This document shows, one piece after another, positions 8,804 through 17,024 of a stretch of 64,000 nt of DNA. The notes under the pieces are model-generated. The model searched no databases. It saw only the letters and a list, made by a program, of their open reading frames with translations, and was not told the origin of the DNA. The position numbers and the translations under genes were made by a program. The stretch comes from CAXXOK01 sp963675655 (lineage in GTDB: Bacteria; Bacillota; Clostridia; Christensenellales; Aristaeellaceae), in contig OY776489.1 of NCBI GenBank assembly GCA_963675655.1, forward strand, positions 1,116,001-1,180,000, given 5' to 3'. How positions within the stretch are numbered: the first letter of the stretch is position 1; the number at the start of each line of letters is the position of its first letter.

Positions 8804-9826
8804 CTAATTTTTTGCATAACCCGTCGGAATCTTGTCTCCGAACTGCAAGCGGACTGTGTGCGTGTTATTTTTCCACACTTCGTTGCTCTGGATAATGCGG
8901 CTCTCGTAGGCCAGCTGTAACCGGTCGTCCCGCACATCGCATTGATCGCCGAGGTCGTAATCGGTTCGGTAGTAGATGTTGCGCTGCAGCACATCCGCAT
9001 CGATGTTGACGATACTTCCGTAATCGGCAAGCTGTTTGCGGGCTTCGGCTTCTACCGCCGCAAGGAAATCCGCTTCGGTCTGCCCCTCCTCCTGCGCCAT
9101 GCCGGTGTCGATATACAAAACGCGCTTAACATCGTCCAGGTTTTCGCGCAGGTCGATTTCCATTTCCGCAGTGGCGTCGCCGCTTTGGTACAGCACGATA
9201 GCGTAATTCCGCAGGTTGCTGCTGTCCTGCGTAAGCGTTAAGCTGTCCACGGTGCCAAAGTTCTGGCTGAAGGATGCAAAGTTGTTTGCACTCTGGCTCT
9301 GTGTACGGTTAAACCCCTGCCAAACGGTATATTGCAGCGTATCCGTATCGTAATCGTAGCGGATGCGCTGGCTCATTTCCTGCGCTTTTAGAGCGGCGTA
9401 CGTTGCATCGCCAAGGGTTTCGCCCTCGGTTTCAAAGGCGGCGCTGCCGCCGATGTCATCCGCTGCCGGAACCGTTACCCCGGCATCCGCCAGCAGGCTC
9501 GCGACCAGCGCTTTGCACGCGGCGCATACATTCCCGGTGCTGCTGTGCTTGGGGTAGGTCACCTTCCAGTTGAGCATCCCTTCCAAAAAGAAGCCGCTCA
9601 CCAGCACCATATCCCCCTTGATGGTGTGCTCCGTTTCCACCTTCTCAACCATCCCGGTTTCCGGGCGGCTGTGTGTGTATATGTACGCAATGGCCGTATC
9701 CCAATCGGCGGCGCGCAGCTGAATTTGGTAATCCCCCGGCTCGTAATACCGGCGGTTCCACTGGATATTGATGCAGCGCAGCACCTTTACGGTGGCAAAG
9801 TTTTTATCCAGCCCGATCAGTTCCAC
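8804..9826 (-). CDS. Phage baseplate protein, ReqiPepy6 Gp37-like
   Basis: A 340-residue siphovirus tail protein with the hallmark start of this family (RCINIQWNRRYYEPGDYQIQL) and a C-terminal half (LGDQCDV, then ESRIIQS and HTVRLQFG) typical of the tail-hub/baseplate fold. The start is a GTG at 9826 with GGAG about 9 nt upstream. It follows the Dit-like gene, as in other Firmicutes phages, and probably forms the hub that carries the fibres. Confidence 0.82.
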   Translation of the reverse strand: MELIGLDKNFATVKVLRCINIQWNRRYYEPGDYQIQLRAADWDTAIAYIYTHSRPETGMVEKVETEHTIKGDMVLVSGFFLEGMLNWKVTYPKHSSTGNVCAACKALVASLLADAGVTVPAADDIGGSAAFETEGETLGDATYAALKAQEMSQRIRYDYDTDTLQYTVWQGFNRTQSQSANNFASFSQNFGTVDSLTLTQDSSNLRNYAIVLYQSGDATAEMEIDLRENLDDVKRVLYIDTGMAQEEGQTEADFLAAVEAEARKQLADYGSIVNIDADVLQRNIYYRTDYDLGDQCDVRDDRLQLAYESRIIQSNEVWKNNTHTVRLQFGDKIPTGYAKN

Positions 9827-9978
9827 CCACGCCAGCTCCTTTCCCTTGCTTGCACAAGCAGCGTCCTACGCATAGCCCGTCTTTTCGCCTCAATTCGCAA
9901 AAACACGCTTTCCACTTGTTCTGCCTTTCCCTCCACATGCGTAAATTTTCTCACTCCTCATTCCAAATTCCGCATTCC

Positions 9979-10833
9979 CTACGCACTCATATACCGTTTG
10001 TTGTAGTACACGTACACATCCAGCATGTTGCTGCCTACATCGGCAGCGAACCCAACGCTGTTGGTGCCAAGGGCAAACACGATGCCGTCAAAGTTACTGG
10101 CACGGTCGATCTGGGTGGCGATATTCACGCTGTTCAGCGTCACACTCTTGGTGCGCCCGTCAATCTCCAGCACATCGCCGCTTGATAGCGTCCCGATAAT
10201 GCGCACATATCCGTCCCCGGCGATCAACTTGGGATTGGTTACATCCCCTTTGGCAATGAATACCGCCCGGCAATAGGCTTCCGCGTCGCCATCGTTATCC
10301 AGATACACGGTTTCGGCATACGAATACACGCCGTAAATACGGCCGTAGTCCTCATGGGAAATGTACGGGTAACCGCAGCGTTCTTCCACGCCAGCAATGT
10401 TTTTGGCAAAGCTGTCGGCGCTTAAAAAATACCCTTCCGGCAGTAGAAACGACAGCTTTACCGTAAGCGGTGTCAGGGTGCTTTCGGTCGGCATTTCCAT
10501 GCTTTCCAGCTCGCAATCGGCGGCATAGCGTGTTTCCCCGCCCCGCGTAACATAGATGCCATAGGTCTGCTGCGCCCGGAAAAACGACGCTGCCGCGCGG
10601 CGCAAAACACTGCCCAGCGCTGCCTGTTTGGCCTTTAGCGTGCAGGTAAGCACTCGACTGCCGACGCGCTTACCCGTAATCAGGTCGCCGTCGCCCACCG
10701 CCGCTTTTTGTGTGTACACCTCCACATTGGGTTGATCCAACCCCTCGATGGCGACCAGCCCGAACGTTGTACCGTCCGCCGTAAAGGCACGGCCATCGCC
10801 GCGTTGCCATTTCAGGGTGATGGTATTGCTCAT
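9979..10833 (-). CDS. Phage distal tail (Dit-like) protein
   Basis: A 284-residue tail protein directly downstream of the tape-measure gene (14-nt gap) and upstream of the Gp37-like baseplate gene, the normal Dit slot. The sequence is beta-rich and two-domain: residues 1-140 form a tail-tube-like domain (LIAxxGxxVLTCTLK pattern), and the remainder is a galectin-like beta sandwich with SGDVLEIDGRTKSV, a signature often seen in Dit/siphovirus tail components. It would join tail tube to baseplate. Confidence 0.78.
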   Translation of the reverse strand: MSNTITLKWQRGDGRAFTADGTTFGLVAIEGLDQPNVEVYTQKAAVGDGDLITGKRVGSRVLTCTLKAKQAALGSVLRRAAASFFRAQQTYGIYVTRGGETRYAADCELESMEMPTESTLTPLTVKLSFLLPEGYFLSADSFAKNIAGVEERCGYPYISHEDYGRIYGVYSYAETVYLDNDGDAEAYCRAVFIAKGDVTNPKLIAGDGYVRIIGTLSSGDVLEIDGRTKSVTLNSVNIATQIDRASNFDGIVFALGTNSVGFAADVGSNMLDVYVYYNKRYMSA

Positions 10834-10847
10834 CAGAACCTCTCCTT

Positions 10848-11666
10848 TCAGCTCCGGGCCGCGGCGAGGCCGTAGGTTGCCTGCCTGCGGATAGCGCGGG
10901 CCACCTCATCGGGAGCTTGCATGGCGGATGCAAAGGTAATGTTCTGCGTCACGGTAACCGCCCCCGTATCCTTACTCGCTGTCGTTGCTGCCGCCGTGGG
11001 CAGTGTAGCCATCGGTAATACAGCTGTGCTGATCCGCGTGGTGCTGGGCAGTGCAAGCCGGGTTCCCAGCGTTTGCGTTACACCCGCCGCAAGCGAGGCA
11101 TCCAGCACCTTTCTCCCGGCGGCGGCGCTTTGCCGCACGCTGCTGCTCATGGCGGGCAGAACGGCGCTTTGCATGGCGCCGGTAAAGCCGCTGCCGATAC
11201 CCAGCGCCAGGTAGCGCCCCACCTCGTCGCGAAAGAGTTTGGAGGGGCTTGCGATGCCGGCCGCTTTTTTCGCCGCCGTAAGCGCGCTTAGCACCACGCT
11301 TTTCACCGCCACAGACAGCGCGCCGCTTTGGGCGTACACACCCGCTGCCATACCGTTTACCAGATTACCGCCTACGCTGATTCCGCCAGACTGCGCCGCT
11401 GCGCGCGCCGCGGCGGCCGCACCGCTTACCACGCTTCTGGCCGCGTTTTGCACCACGCCGCTGCTGCGCATACCTCCGGCCACATTGGCCGCCCAAAGCC
11501 GCCCGGTCAAAAGCGCCGCGTTCAACTGCGAGGTGTTTACCGTAAGCGTGTCCGTCAGCCCCTGCCCCAGTCCCGCAATAGCGCTTTGCAATCGCGCCAT
11601 GTCTGTTTGAAACGCCGAATCATCCAGCGTTACGGTAAATACCACCTGTCCGTCGTTTTGCGCCAT
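10848..11666 (-). CDS. Short phage tail tape-measure protein
   Basis: A 272-residue protein in the tape-measure slot between the Gp15-like gene and Dit. The middle carries the tape-measure hallmark KKAAGIASPSKLFRDEVGRYLALG, and the C-terminus has the usual DEVARAIRRQATYG. The rest is Ala/Ser/Val-rich helix. The reading frame is clean, with a GGAGGGCAACC ribosome site, so it looks complete. Tape measures in this phage group normally run to many hundreds of residues; at the usual ~1.5 angstrom per residue this one would give a tail near 40 nm. Confidence 0.8.
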   Translation of the reverse strand: MAQNDGQVVFTVTLDDSAFQTDMARLQSAIAGLGQGLTDTLTVNTSQLNAALLTGRLWAANVAGGMRSSGVVQNAARSVVSGAAAAARAAAQSGGISVGGNLVNGMAAGVYAQSGALSVAVKSVVLSALTAAKKAAGIASPSKLFRDEVGRYLALGIGSGFTGAMQSAVLPAMSSSVRQSAAAGRKVLDASLAAGVTQTLGTRLALPSTTRISTAVLPMATLPTAAATTASKDTGAVTVTQNITFASAMQAPDEVARAIRRQATYGLAAARS

Positions 11667-11724
11667 GGTTGCCCTCCTGCTATTGCATGTTATTCTTTAC
11701 CGGTTTTCCGTATTCTAAAAGCAC

Positions 11725-12513
11725 CTATGCGTTTTCCAGCTGCGCCAGCCGCCGCAACACGTCATCCGGGTTTTCCCCCGCCGCAAGCCGGGCATCCAAC
11801 TCCGCCAGCAGCGCCTTTTCGGCTTTCCCGATTCGCGGCACAATCGCCACTTTTTCCTTCAGGCGGCGCAAATGCGCTCGTTCCTCCGGCGGCAGGCGGG
11901 TTTCATCCATTGCCCGCAGGCGCACGCGCGCGCCAAAAGCCGTATCCTCGCCAAGCCCGGCTATCAGCTCCCGAAATACGAACCAGTGCAGCTTTTGCGT
12001 AAGCAGGTCGATTCCATACTGCTGTAAAAACGAAGCGTACAGCGCGCCCGCATCCTGCTCAAAATCCATTAGTGGCGTACCGCTGCCTCCAGAAGCTTCA
12101 ACCGTTTCGTATTCTCCGGCGGTGTCCGGCTTTCCGGCTTCTTTCTCCATCCCGGCAGACTTTCCATACGTGGTTTTACCCACAGCTACCGTATCTTCCG
12201 TTCTCGCCTGCGCATATACACAACCTTCCACAAAGGCAGCAAACAGGCGGTCGGCATCCGGTGGGGGCTTCCCTTTGTAAAAGCGATGCGCCAGATACAG
12301 CCATTTCGCCGGCTGCTCGCCATCCGGGTTTGTCAGCTTGCGCAGGCACGCCAGCACCGTGTGAAAATCCGGGTCGATCACGTAAACTTTCCCATCCGCC
12401 GCGCTTTGCAGCGCATCGGGCAGGCAAAGTGCCACCGGGCGCGACAGCGAAAAGTGGTATTCCCGCATGCCTACGGCCGCCAAAGCACCCGGCGGGTTAG
12501 TCATCCTCATCAT
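11725..12513 (-). CDS. Phage Gp15-family tail-assembly protein
   Basis: A 262-residue protein of the bacteriophage Gp15 family. Visible family features are the Asp-rich VIDPDFHTVLACLRKL segment near the N-terminus and the C-terminal TQKLHWFVFRELIAGL and RLRAMDETRLPPEE blocks. The middle (about 100-140) is a low-complexity Glu/Thr/Gly linker. The start overlaps the previous gene by 17 nt in another frame. The pair corresponds to the two tail-assembly chaperones that many siphoviruses link by frameshifting or re-initiation. Confidence 0.82.
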   Translation of the reverse strand: MMRMTNPPGALAAVGMREYHFSLSRPVALCLPDALQSAADGKVYVIDPDFHTVLACLRKLTNPDGEQPAKWLYLAHRFYKGKPPPDADRLFAAFVEGCVYAQARTEDTVAVGKTTYGKSAGMEKEAGKPDTAGEYETVEASGGSGTPLMDFEQDAGALYASFLQQYGIDLLTQKLHWFVFRELIAGLGEDTAFGARVRLRAMDETRLPPEERAHLRRLKEKVAIVPRIGKAEKALLAELDARLAAGENPDDVLRRLAQLENA

Positions 12514-12835
12514 TCAGCGCTATGTCCGTATAGTGCTGCGCCGCCTCCTGCGCCAACGCCCCCAGCCACTGGATCGCCAGCGGCAGGTTTACGGGGTTTC
12601 CCCCGCCAATTATGCCCATCGCGCCTGCGCCCAGCGCCGCCTCCAGCAGCGCCGCTACGTCGCCCGTAGCAGCTAGTAGCTCCTCGGCCGTGCGGGGCTG
12701 CTTATCCAGCTGCGTTAGGCGTTCCAGCAGGGCTTGCGCCCGGCTGTACAATTCCAGATCGGTCAGCAGCAGCGCAAATATATGCCCGTTAATGCAAATT
12801 TCCGGGGTTTCCACCCGCAGTTGCAGTGTCCTCAT
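12497..12835 (-). CDS. Phage tail-assembly chaperone-like protein
   Basis: A 112-residue, mostly helical acidic protein located between the tail-tube gene and the Gp15-family gene, the slot of the first tail-assembly chaperone (gpG-like). A beta-rich first 30 residues are followed by helices, a glycine loop (IIGGGNP) and the end ALNDEDD. GAGGGAAAAAG precedes the ATG. It overlaps the next gene by 17 nt. The functional call rests mainly on position. Confidence 0.68.
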   Translation of the reverse strand: MRTLQLRVETPEICINGHIFALLLTDLELYSRAQALLERLTQLDKQPRTAEELLAATGDVAALLEAALGAGAMGIIGGGNPVNLPLAIQWLGALAQEAAQHYTDIALNDEDD

Positions 12836-12955
12836 GCTTTTTCCCTCTGTGTTCCTTCCCCGCCCTGCGGCGGCGCGGCGCAGAGCAGCTTCGTCGCTGC
12901 GGCCCAGCCGTAAATATACGCCACCCGCCGCACCACGGAGCAGGGAGATTGCCGC

Positions 12956-13438
12956 TTACGCAGCGGTAAAGGTTTTACTGGCCGTATCAAAGGTGCCCTG
13001 CGTCAAATCCCCGCTCTGGTGGAAGGTGCCGCTCAGCGTTACGATGCTCTTGGGGTCTCCGGCGGGCGGTGTCGCCTCTACGGCAATCACAGCTTTACGT
13101 GCTTTGTACACACCGCTTTGCCCTTCCACAGGCGTTGCCATATCCACGCTGATCAGCTCGCGCTGGCTTTCCGCCCCGGTTTTCTGTTCCCGGGCAATCG
13201 CCGCCAGATCGTCCACCACGGGGTCGCCTTGCACATACTGTGCCTCGTATGCCCAGCCATTTTCATAGCCGGTCACGGTGCAGGTGCTGTTGGTATCGCC
13301 GATAAAGGCGGTTTTATCCACCTTGGGGTTATTGTCCTCAATGCATTTCATAAAACCAGCGTTGACGTAGTAATACGCAACGTCGCTATCCGCTGGAATG
13401 CCGTAGTATTCGCGGATCAGGTTCCGGGTAATTTTCAC
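12956..13438 (-). CDS. Phage major tail (tube) protein
   Basis: A 160-residue protein placed just upstream of the tail-assembly chaperones, where the tail-tube subunit normally lies. The sequence is beta-rich, with ENGWAYEAQYVQGDPVVDDLA and IVTLSGTFHQSGDLTQGTFD matching the tube-protein fold of Gp13-type Firmicutes phages. A GGAGGAACGACC site precedes the ATG. A 120-bp gap without a gene separates it from the chaperone. Confidence 0.78.
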   Translation of the reverse strand: MKITRNLIREYYGIPADSDVAYYYVNAGFMKCIEDNNPKVDKTAFIGDTNSTCTVTGYENGWAYEAQYVQGDPVVDDLAAIAREQKTGAESQRELISVDMATPVEGQSGVYKARKAVIAVEATPPAGDPKSIVTLSGTFHQSGDLTQGTFDTASKTFTAA

Positions 13439-13516
13439 GGGTCGTTCCTCCTTATCGCGGCGGATTCACGCCGCTGTTGTTGCCGGGGCGGGCGCGATAG
13501 GCCCGCACAGCTCGCC

Positions 13517-13903
13517 TTACTCCATCACATAGCGCACCGCAAGGGCGCTGCCGTACAGCCAGTGCGTATCGTCCCTTGCCACATAGCCCGGCGCGCTGGC
13601 GGTGTTTACCGCAATCATCTGCCAGCCTTCACCGTAGGGCAGTGCGCTTGCTTTCCCCAGCGCCTCATGAATCCGGCATAGGGTATCCAGCGCCATTTGG
13701 CGGCTTTCGTGCTTGCTGTTCAGCGTCACATCCAGCGTAACGGTTGCGCCGCCCGCCAGTGTCTCCTGCGCCGTCTGCCCCGCTGCCGCCGTCAGGCTCA
13801 ACCCGTTTTGTGCGGGCAGCGCGCCCATGGTAACCGCTGCAAACGGAGCCAGCGCGTCTATCACCCCCCGCAGCGCGATAAGTACCTGCACCTGTATGCT
13901 CAT
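13517..13903 (-). CDS. Phage minor capsid protein / tail terminator (Minor_capsid_3-like)
   Basis: A 128-residue head-tail joining protein. The pattern (helical first 20 residues, ALPAQNGLSL, a Val/Thr strand, DTLCRIHEALG helix, then GWQMIAVNTASAP and a final GSALAVRYVME) is that of the small proteins named Minor_capsid_3, which structurally act as tail terminators. It overlaps the upstream gene by 4 nt and is followed by the tail-tube gene. Confidence 0.75.
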   Translation of the reverse strand: MSIQVQVLIALRGVIDALAPFAAVTMGALPAQNGLSLTAAAGQTAQETLAGGATVTLDVTLNSKHESRQMALDTLCRIHEALGKASALPYGEGWQMIAVNTASAPGYVARDDTHWLYGSALAVRYVME

Positions 13904-14253
13904 TTGCTTTCACCGCCCATTAGCTCCGCCGCAAGGCGCGTCCATGTTTGCACATGCAGGGCTTTCGCCTTCTGGCACCAGCGCAGGCTCGCGCCGGGAT
14001 TCCGGCCGTGTTTAGGCGTGCCGGTATAGTACACACGGCGCGCATAGGGCGTATTCCATACCAGCCTTCCCGCCTGTACATCGCTTGCGGCATAGGAGCT
14101 TGCAATCAGCGCGCCTGTATTGTCGCGGGCATAGCGGTTGCAATCCGCAAGCACAGTCCGGCTTACCTTTGCAAGCGCCTTGCGCAGGGTATCCGGCTGC
14201 TTTGCGCACACACCGTTCGGATTTACCGTAAGGGTCACGGTTGTTTTTAACAT
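13900..14253 (-). CDS. Phage minor capsid protein 2-like (HK97 gp10-type connector)
   Basis: A 117-residue basic head-tail joining protein. Features of the Minor_capsid_2 group are seen: an N-terminal strand, the LRKALAKVSRTVLADCNRYA helix, and a C-terminal RVYYTGTPKHGRNPGA then WCQKAKA block. It sits third in the four-gene connector block, overlapping its downstream neighbour by 4 nt. Confidence 0.77.
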   Translation of the reverse strand: MLKTTVTLTVNPNGVCAKQPDTLRKALAKVSRTVLADCNRYARDNTGALIASSYAASDVQAGRLVWNTPYARRVYYTGTPKHGRNPGASLRWCQKAKALHVQTWTRLAAELMGGESK

Positions 14254-14277
14254 GGTTTCCTCCGTTTGGTACCGCCA

Positions 14278-14610
14278 TTAGCCGCGCAGTTCCAGCTCCA
14301 CATGATGCAGCCTCCTGCCATCGTGATACGCTTTCACCGCTTCCACGCGGTACATGGCTTCCTGCGCCTGTATGTACTGCCCCACGGCAAACGCCGTATT
14401 CTTCGGCAAACTGCTGCGCATATCATAAATCAGCAGCGCGTTTTGGCTGCTCTGGGTTTCATCCGCCGTCAGGGTTTGGGCACTTTCCGGTTCTATACGT
14501 ACGCGGCTGAGCTGCGCAGTAAGGGTCAGGGTGCGCATACCTTCGGCATCCGTTTCCGCCGTGTAAAGCGCTGCGCTGTGGGGCAGCAGCGCGTGGGGAA
14601 TGGGTCGCAT
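14278..14610 (-). CDS. Phage minor capsid protein 1-like (head-tail stopper)
   Basis: A 110-residue protein with the Minor_capsid_1 pattern: PIPHALLPHSAALY at the N-terminus, a beta-barrel core, and the closing RRLHHVELELRG. In such phages it works as the head-tail stopper. It lies between the connector at 14759 and the gp10-type protein. GGAGGAAACCC precedes the ATG. Confidence 0.77.
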   Translation of the reverse strand: MRPIPHALLPHSAALYTAETDAEGMRTLTLTAQLSRVRIEPESAQTLTADETQSSQNALLIYDMRSSLPKNTAFAVGQYIQAQEAMYRVEAVKAYHDGRRLHHVELELRG

Positions 14611-14758
14611 CGGGGGTTTCCTCCTTTGCGCGATAGGGTACTGTTTTGCTAAGGTGGCCGACCCGGCAGGCGTGCCCGTGGGGTTTGCCGTACCGGGTCA
14701 GCCGCATCGCTTAAACGATGACGTCCGCTTCTCTCCGCCCATGCGGAGGAAATTGATG

Positions 14759-15106
14759 CTATTCGCAGCGCGCGTAGCTTACCAACAGCGGCAGCAGCGC
14801 CGCTGCCGCGGGGCAGTGCGCGCTGTTGCCAACGCCGGTGGTAAAGCTGAATTTTCCAAGGCTTCCGCTGGTCAGCGGGGCTTCGATGATTCCGCCCGCA
14901 AGGCTGACCGCCTGCGTCTGGTAGGCCAGATACAGCGTCAGCGCCCGCTGGATTTGCCCCGGCAGGGTAGCCGGGTCCCGGTTTGCATAAAAGCAAAGGG
15001 TGCGCGCATCCAGCATCCCCTGCGCCATATCCAGACAAACCGCAAAATCCTCCGGCGCGGTTTCGCCTGTAATTTCGGCATAGGCTTCACTTGTCAGCGC
15101 CGCCAT
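14759..15106 (-). CDS. Phage head-tail connector (adaptor) protein
   Basis: A 115-residue mostly helical protein placed 1 nt after the major capsid gene, the usual site of the gp6-like adaptor that docks below the portal. It begins MAALTSEAYAEITG and has two long helices, one with cysteines, around a Gly-rich loop (SGSLGKFSF). The 148-bp gap that follows (14611-14758) holds no gene. Confidence 0.72.
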   Translation of the reverse strand: MAALTSEAYAEITGETAPEDFAVCLDMAQGMLDARTLCFYANRDPATLPGQIQRALTLYLAYQTQAVSLAGGIIEAPLTSGSLGKFSFTTGVGNSAHCPAAAALLPLLVSYARCE

Positions 15107-15107
15107 A

Positions 15108-16193
15108 TTACGCCTTAATGCCCGCCGCCGTCAGCGTCAGGTAGCCCGCCGATACCACTTTGCCGTCTAGCAGGCCAACCACTTCCACCACGTCTCCGGC
15201 GGCAACATCCACTTCGGTCACGCCGCTTTCCAGCGCCGTACCGGCGTAAACTGCGCCGCATACCGCGCGCGTGCCGGGGTTAAGGGTGTACGCATAGCTG
15301 GCCGCTCCGCTTGCATCGCTTACGGTCAACACCGTCGTGCCTGCGCTTGCGCCTGCCGCGGCGGTCAGCAATACGACATCCGGGGCGTATACGCAGCGCA
15401 CGCCTTTTTGCCGCAGCACCTTGTGGGCGTACACCATACGGCCCTGCACCGCGCTTGCGCCAATGTACTGGCCGCTGCCGTCCAGACTTTGCAAACGCAC
15501 CGGCGACTGCCACGCCTTTACGCGGGTGGCAAAACGCGGATGCCCGCAGATCATGGCGAGGTTGGCGGTATTGTCGTTAAACTCGATGATGTTAAAGCCC
15601 GCGATACGGCCAATGGCGCCGGACTGCTTCACCTCGTCGCCCAGGCTGCTGGCCTGCGTAAACTCGGGGCTGCGCACCACGGCAGCAATCACCTCCGGCG
15701 TGCACAGGGCATAGCGGCCCATAGCGGGAATGTTGTCCCGGCTCATCTGCGTACGCTGATCCACCAGCACGCCGTATACGTTGTCCTTGTCCATCAGGCT
15801 TACGCTTACCACGCTGCCGGCGCCCAGCAGTTCGGTCGCGCCGTCGGTATCCATGGCGCGGCTTAAGGAATACCCGGCGCTGTCCAGCCGTTCAGCCACC
15901 AGATGGTCGGGCACGGCGGCGGCTTCGTAGCCGTCGATAATCTCGTTGACCGCCTTATCCTTGTTAATCGGCAAGGTGGTGTAAGCGGTATTGCCCGTGG
16001 TGGGCGCAAGGCCGGTCGCACGGTCGTAATCGCTGGCGGCTACCTCATCGTCGCGGGTGGGTATCTGCACTGCGCCCGCGGCGGGATCGCCATCGTAATC
16101 GTTATTGAAAATCACGCCGTCCTTGAGTACCAGCTCGCCGCGCAGTTTGGCGAGCACCAGATCGCTGTAACGATCCTGCAAATCTTGTGCCAT
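15108..16193 (-). CDS. Phage major capsid protein (HK97 fold, Gp13/P22-coat-like)
   Basis: A 361-residue shell protein. Residues 1-270 have the HK97-fold layout: an N-terminal arm with GVIFNNDYDGDPAAGAVQIP, the long-helix/P-domain region, and AIGRIAGFNIIEFN near the A-domain. Residues about 275-355 form an extra Ala/Thr/Val beta domain, probably surface-exposed. It is preceded by the scaffold gene, and no prohead protease is present, so the scaffold is presumably released intact. Confidence 0.87.
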   Translation of the reverse strand: MAQDLQDRYSDLVLAKLRGELVLKDGVIFNNDYDGDPAAGAVQIPTRDDEVAASDYDRATGLAPTTGNTAYTTLPINKDKAVNEIIDGYEAAAVPDHLVAERLDSAGYSLSRAMDTDGATELLGAGSVVSVSLMDKDNVYGVLVDQRTQMSRDNIPAMGRYALCTPEVIAAVVRSPEFTQASSLGDEVKQSGAIGRIAGFNIIEFNDNTANLAMICGHPRFATRVKAWQSPVRLQSLDGSGQYIGASAVQGRMVYAHKVLRQKGVRCVYAPDVVLLTAAAGASAGTTVLTVSDASGAASYAYTLNPGTRAVCGAVYAGTALESGVTEVDVAAGDVVEVVGLLDGKVVSAGYLTLTAAGIKA

Positions 16194-16214
16194 AATTGTT
16201 TTCCTCCTGTTACT

Positions 16215-16826
16215 TTACTTGCGAAGAGTAGGATTTTTGCGATAAAAGGCTTCCTCCACGCCGCTCATCGGCTGTGTGCCGCTGCCGGATACCCGCTGCG
16301 CCCAGGCATTTTGCGCCGGGGCAAACAGATAGGCTTTGCGCGCTTTCAGCGCCATAAGCGCCTCTTTTACGCCGCTGACCGCGCCATCCTCCCCAATGGT
16401 CATCGCGCTGGAATCCAACAGCTGCAGAGCAACTTCCGTATCCACCAGCCCCATTTCCGCGCCGACGGTTTTTACCTCGGCGATCAGCAACCGGCGGTCG
16501 GCGCTTTGCCGCGCCGCTTCCAGCTTGGCCTGCAAACCCGGGGGCAAGGTATCGGGTTCGGCCTCGCGGGCCTTTTGCAGCAGGGCGGCCAGTTCGGTTT
16601 CCGGCATACCGTTTTGCTCGGCCATGGAGCGCAGCACACTGCTTTCGGCGCGGCGGGTACGATCCTGCACGGCTTTCAGCAGCGTTTCCGTCAGGCTGCT
16701 GGCTGCCTTTTCATCGGCTGTTCTTTCTCCTGTATCCATCGGGGGCTGGGTTTCGGGGGCGAATTGCATGGGGTCTTGGGTTGGTGCATCCGCTTCGCCG
16801 CGGTATTCTTCCGGTAAATTTGGCAT
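16215..16826 (-). CDS. Phage scaffolding protein
   Basis: A 203-residue, highly charged helical protein directly before the capsid gene. I start it at the ATG at 16826 because AAGGAGG lies 8 nt upstream; a longer reading to 16919 adds a basic, non-phage-like tail. It opens with an acidic, Pro-rich segment, continues with coiled-coil helices (about 45-160) and ends in RKNPTLRK. A basic C-terminal end that contacts the coat is normal for scaffolds. Confidence 0.8.
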   Translation of the reverse strand: MPNLPEEYRGEADAPTQDPMQFAPETQPPMDTGERTADEKAASSLTETLLKAVQDRTRRAESSVLRSMAEQNGMPETELAALLQKAREAEPDTLPPGLQAKLEAARQSADRRLLIAEVKTVGAEMGLVDTEVALQLLDSSAMTIGEDGAVSGVKEALMALKARKAYLFAPAQNAWAQRVSGSGTQPMSGVEEAFYRKNPTLRK

Positions 16827-16853
16827 GGGGTCACCCTCCTTGTCCACAGCAAA

Positions 16854-16875
16854 GGGGCGGCATCCTTGCCGCCCC
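16854..16875 (-). other. RNA hairpin between portal and scaffold genes
   Basis: GGGGCGGCA (16854-16862) pairs perfectly with TGCCGCCCC (16867-16875) around a 4-nt loop. In the minus-strand transcript it is followed by TTTGCTG, too weak a T-run for a clear terminator. It lies in the 198-bp gap between portal and scaffold genes and could set an expression step between packaging and capsid genes or protect the downstream mRNA. Confidence 0.5.
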
Positions 16876-17024
16876 CGCCGTTCCGTTTTCTGCCCGTCGG
16901 CATGTTCCGTTTTGCGCACCGCAGGGCACGCCGGGCCGTCGCCCGTTTCCCCGGTTTTCCCTAATCAGGTCACCGGGGTATGAAAAAACGCCGCACCTGA
17001 TGGTTTGGCGCATTTTCCAGCCTG

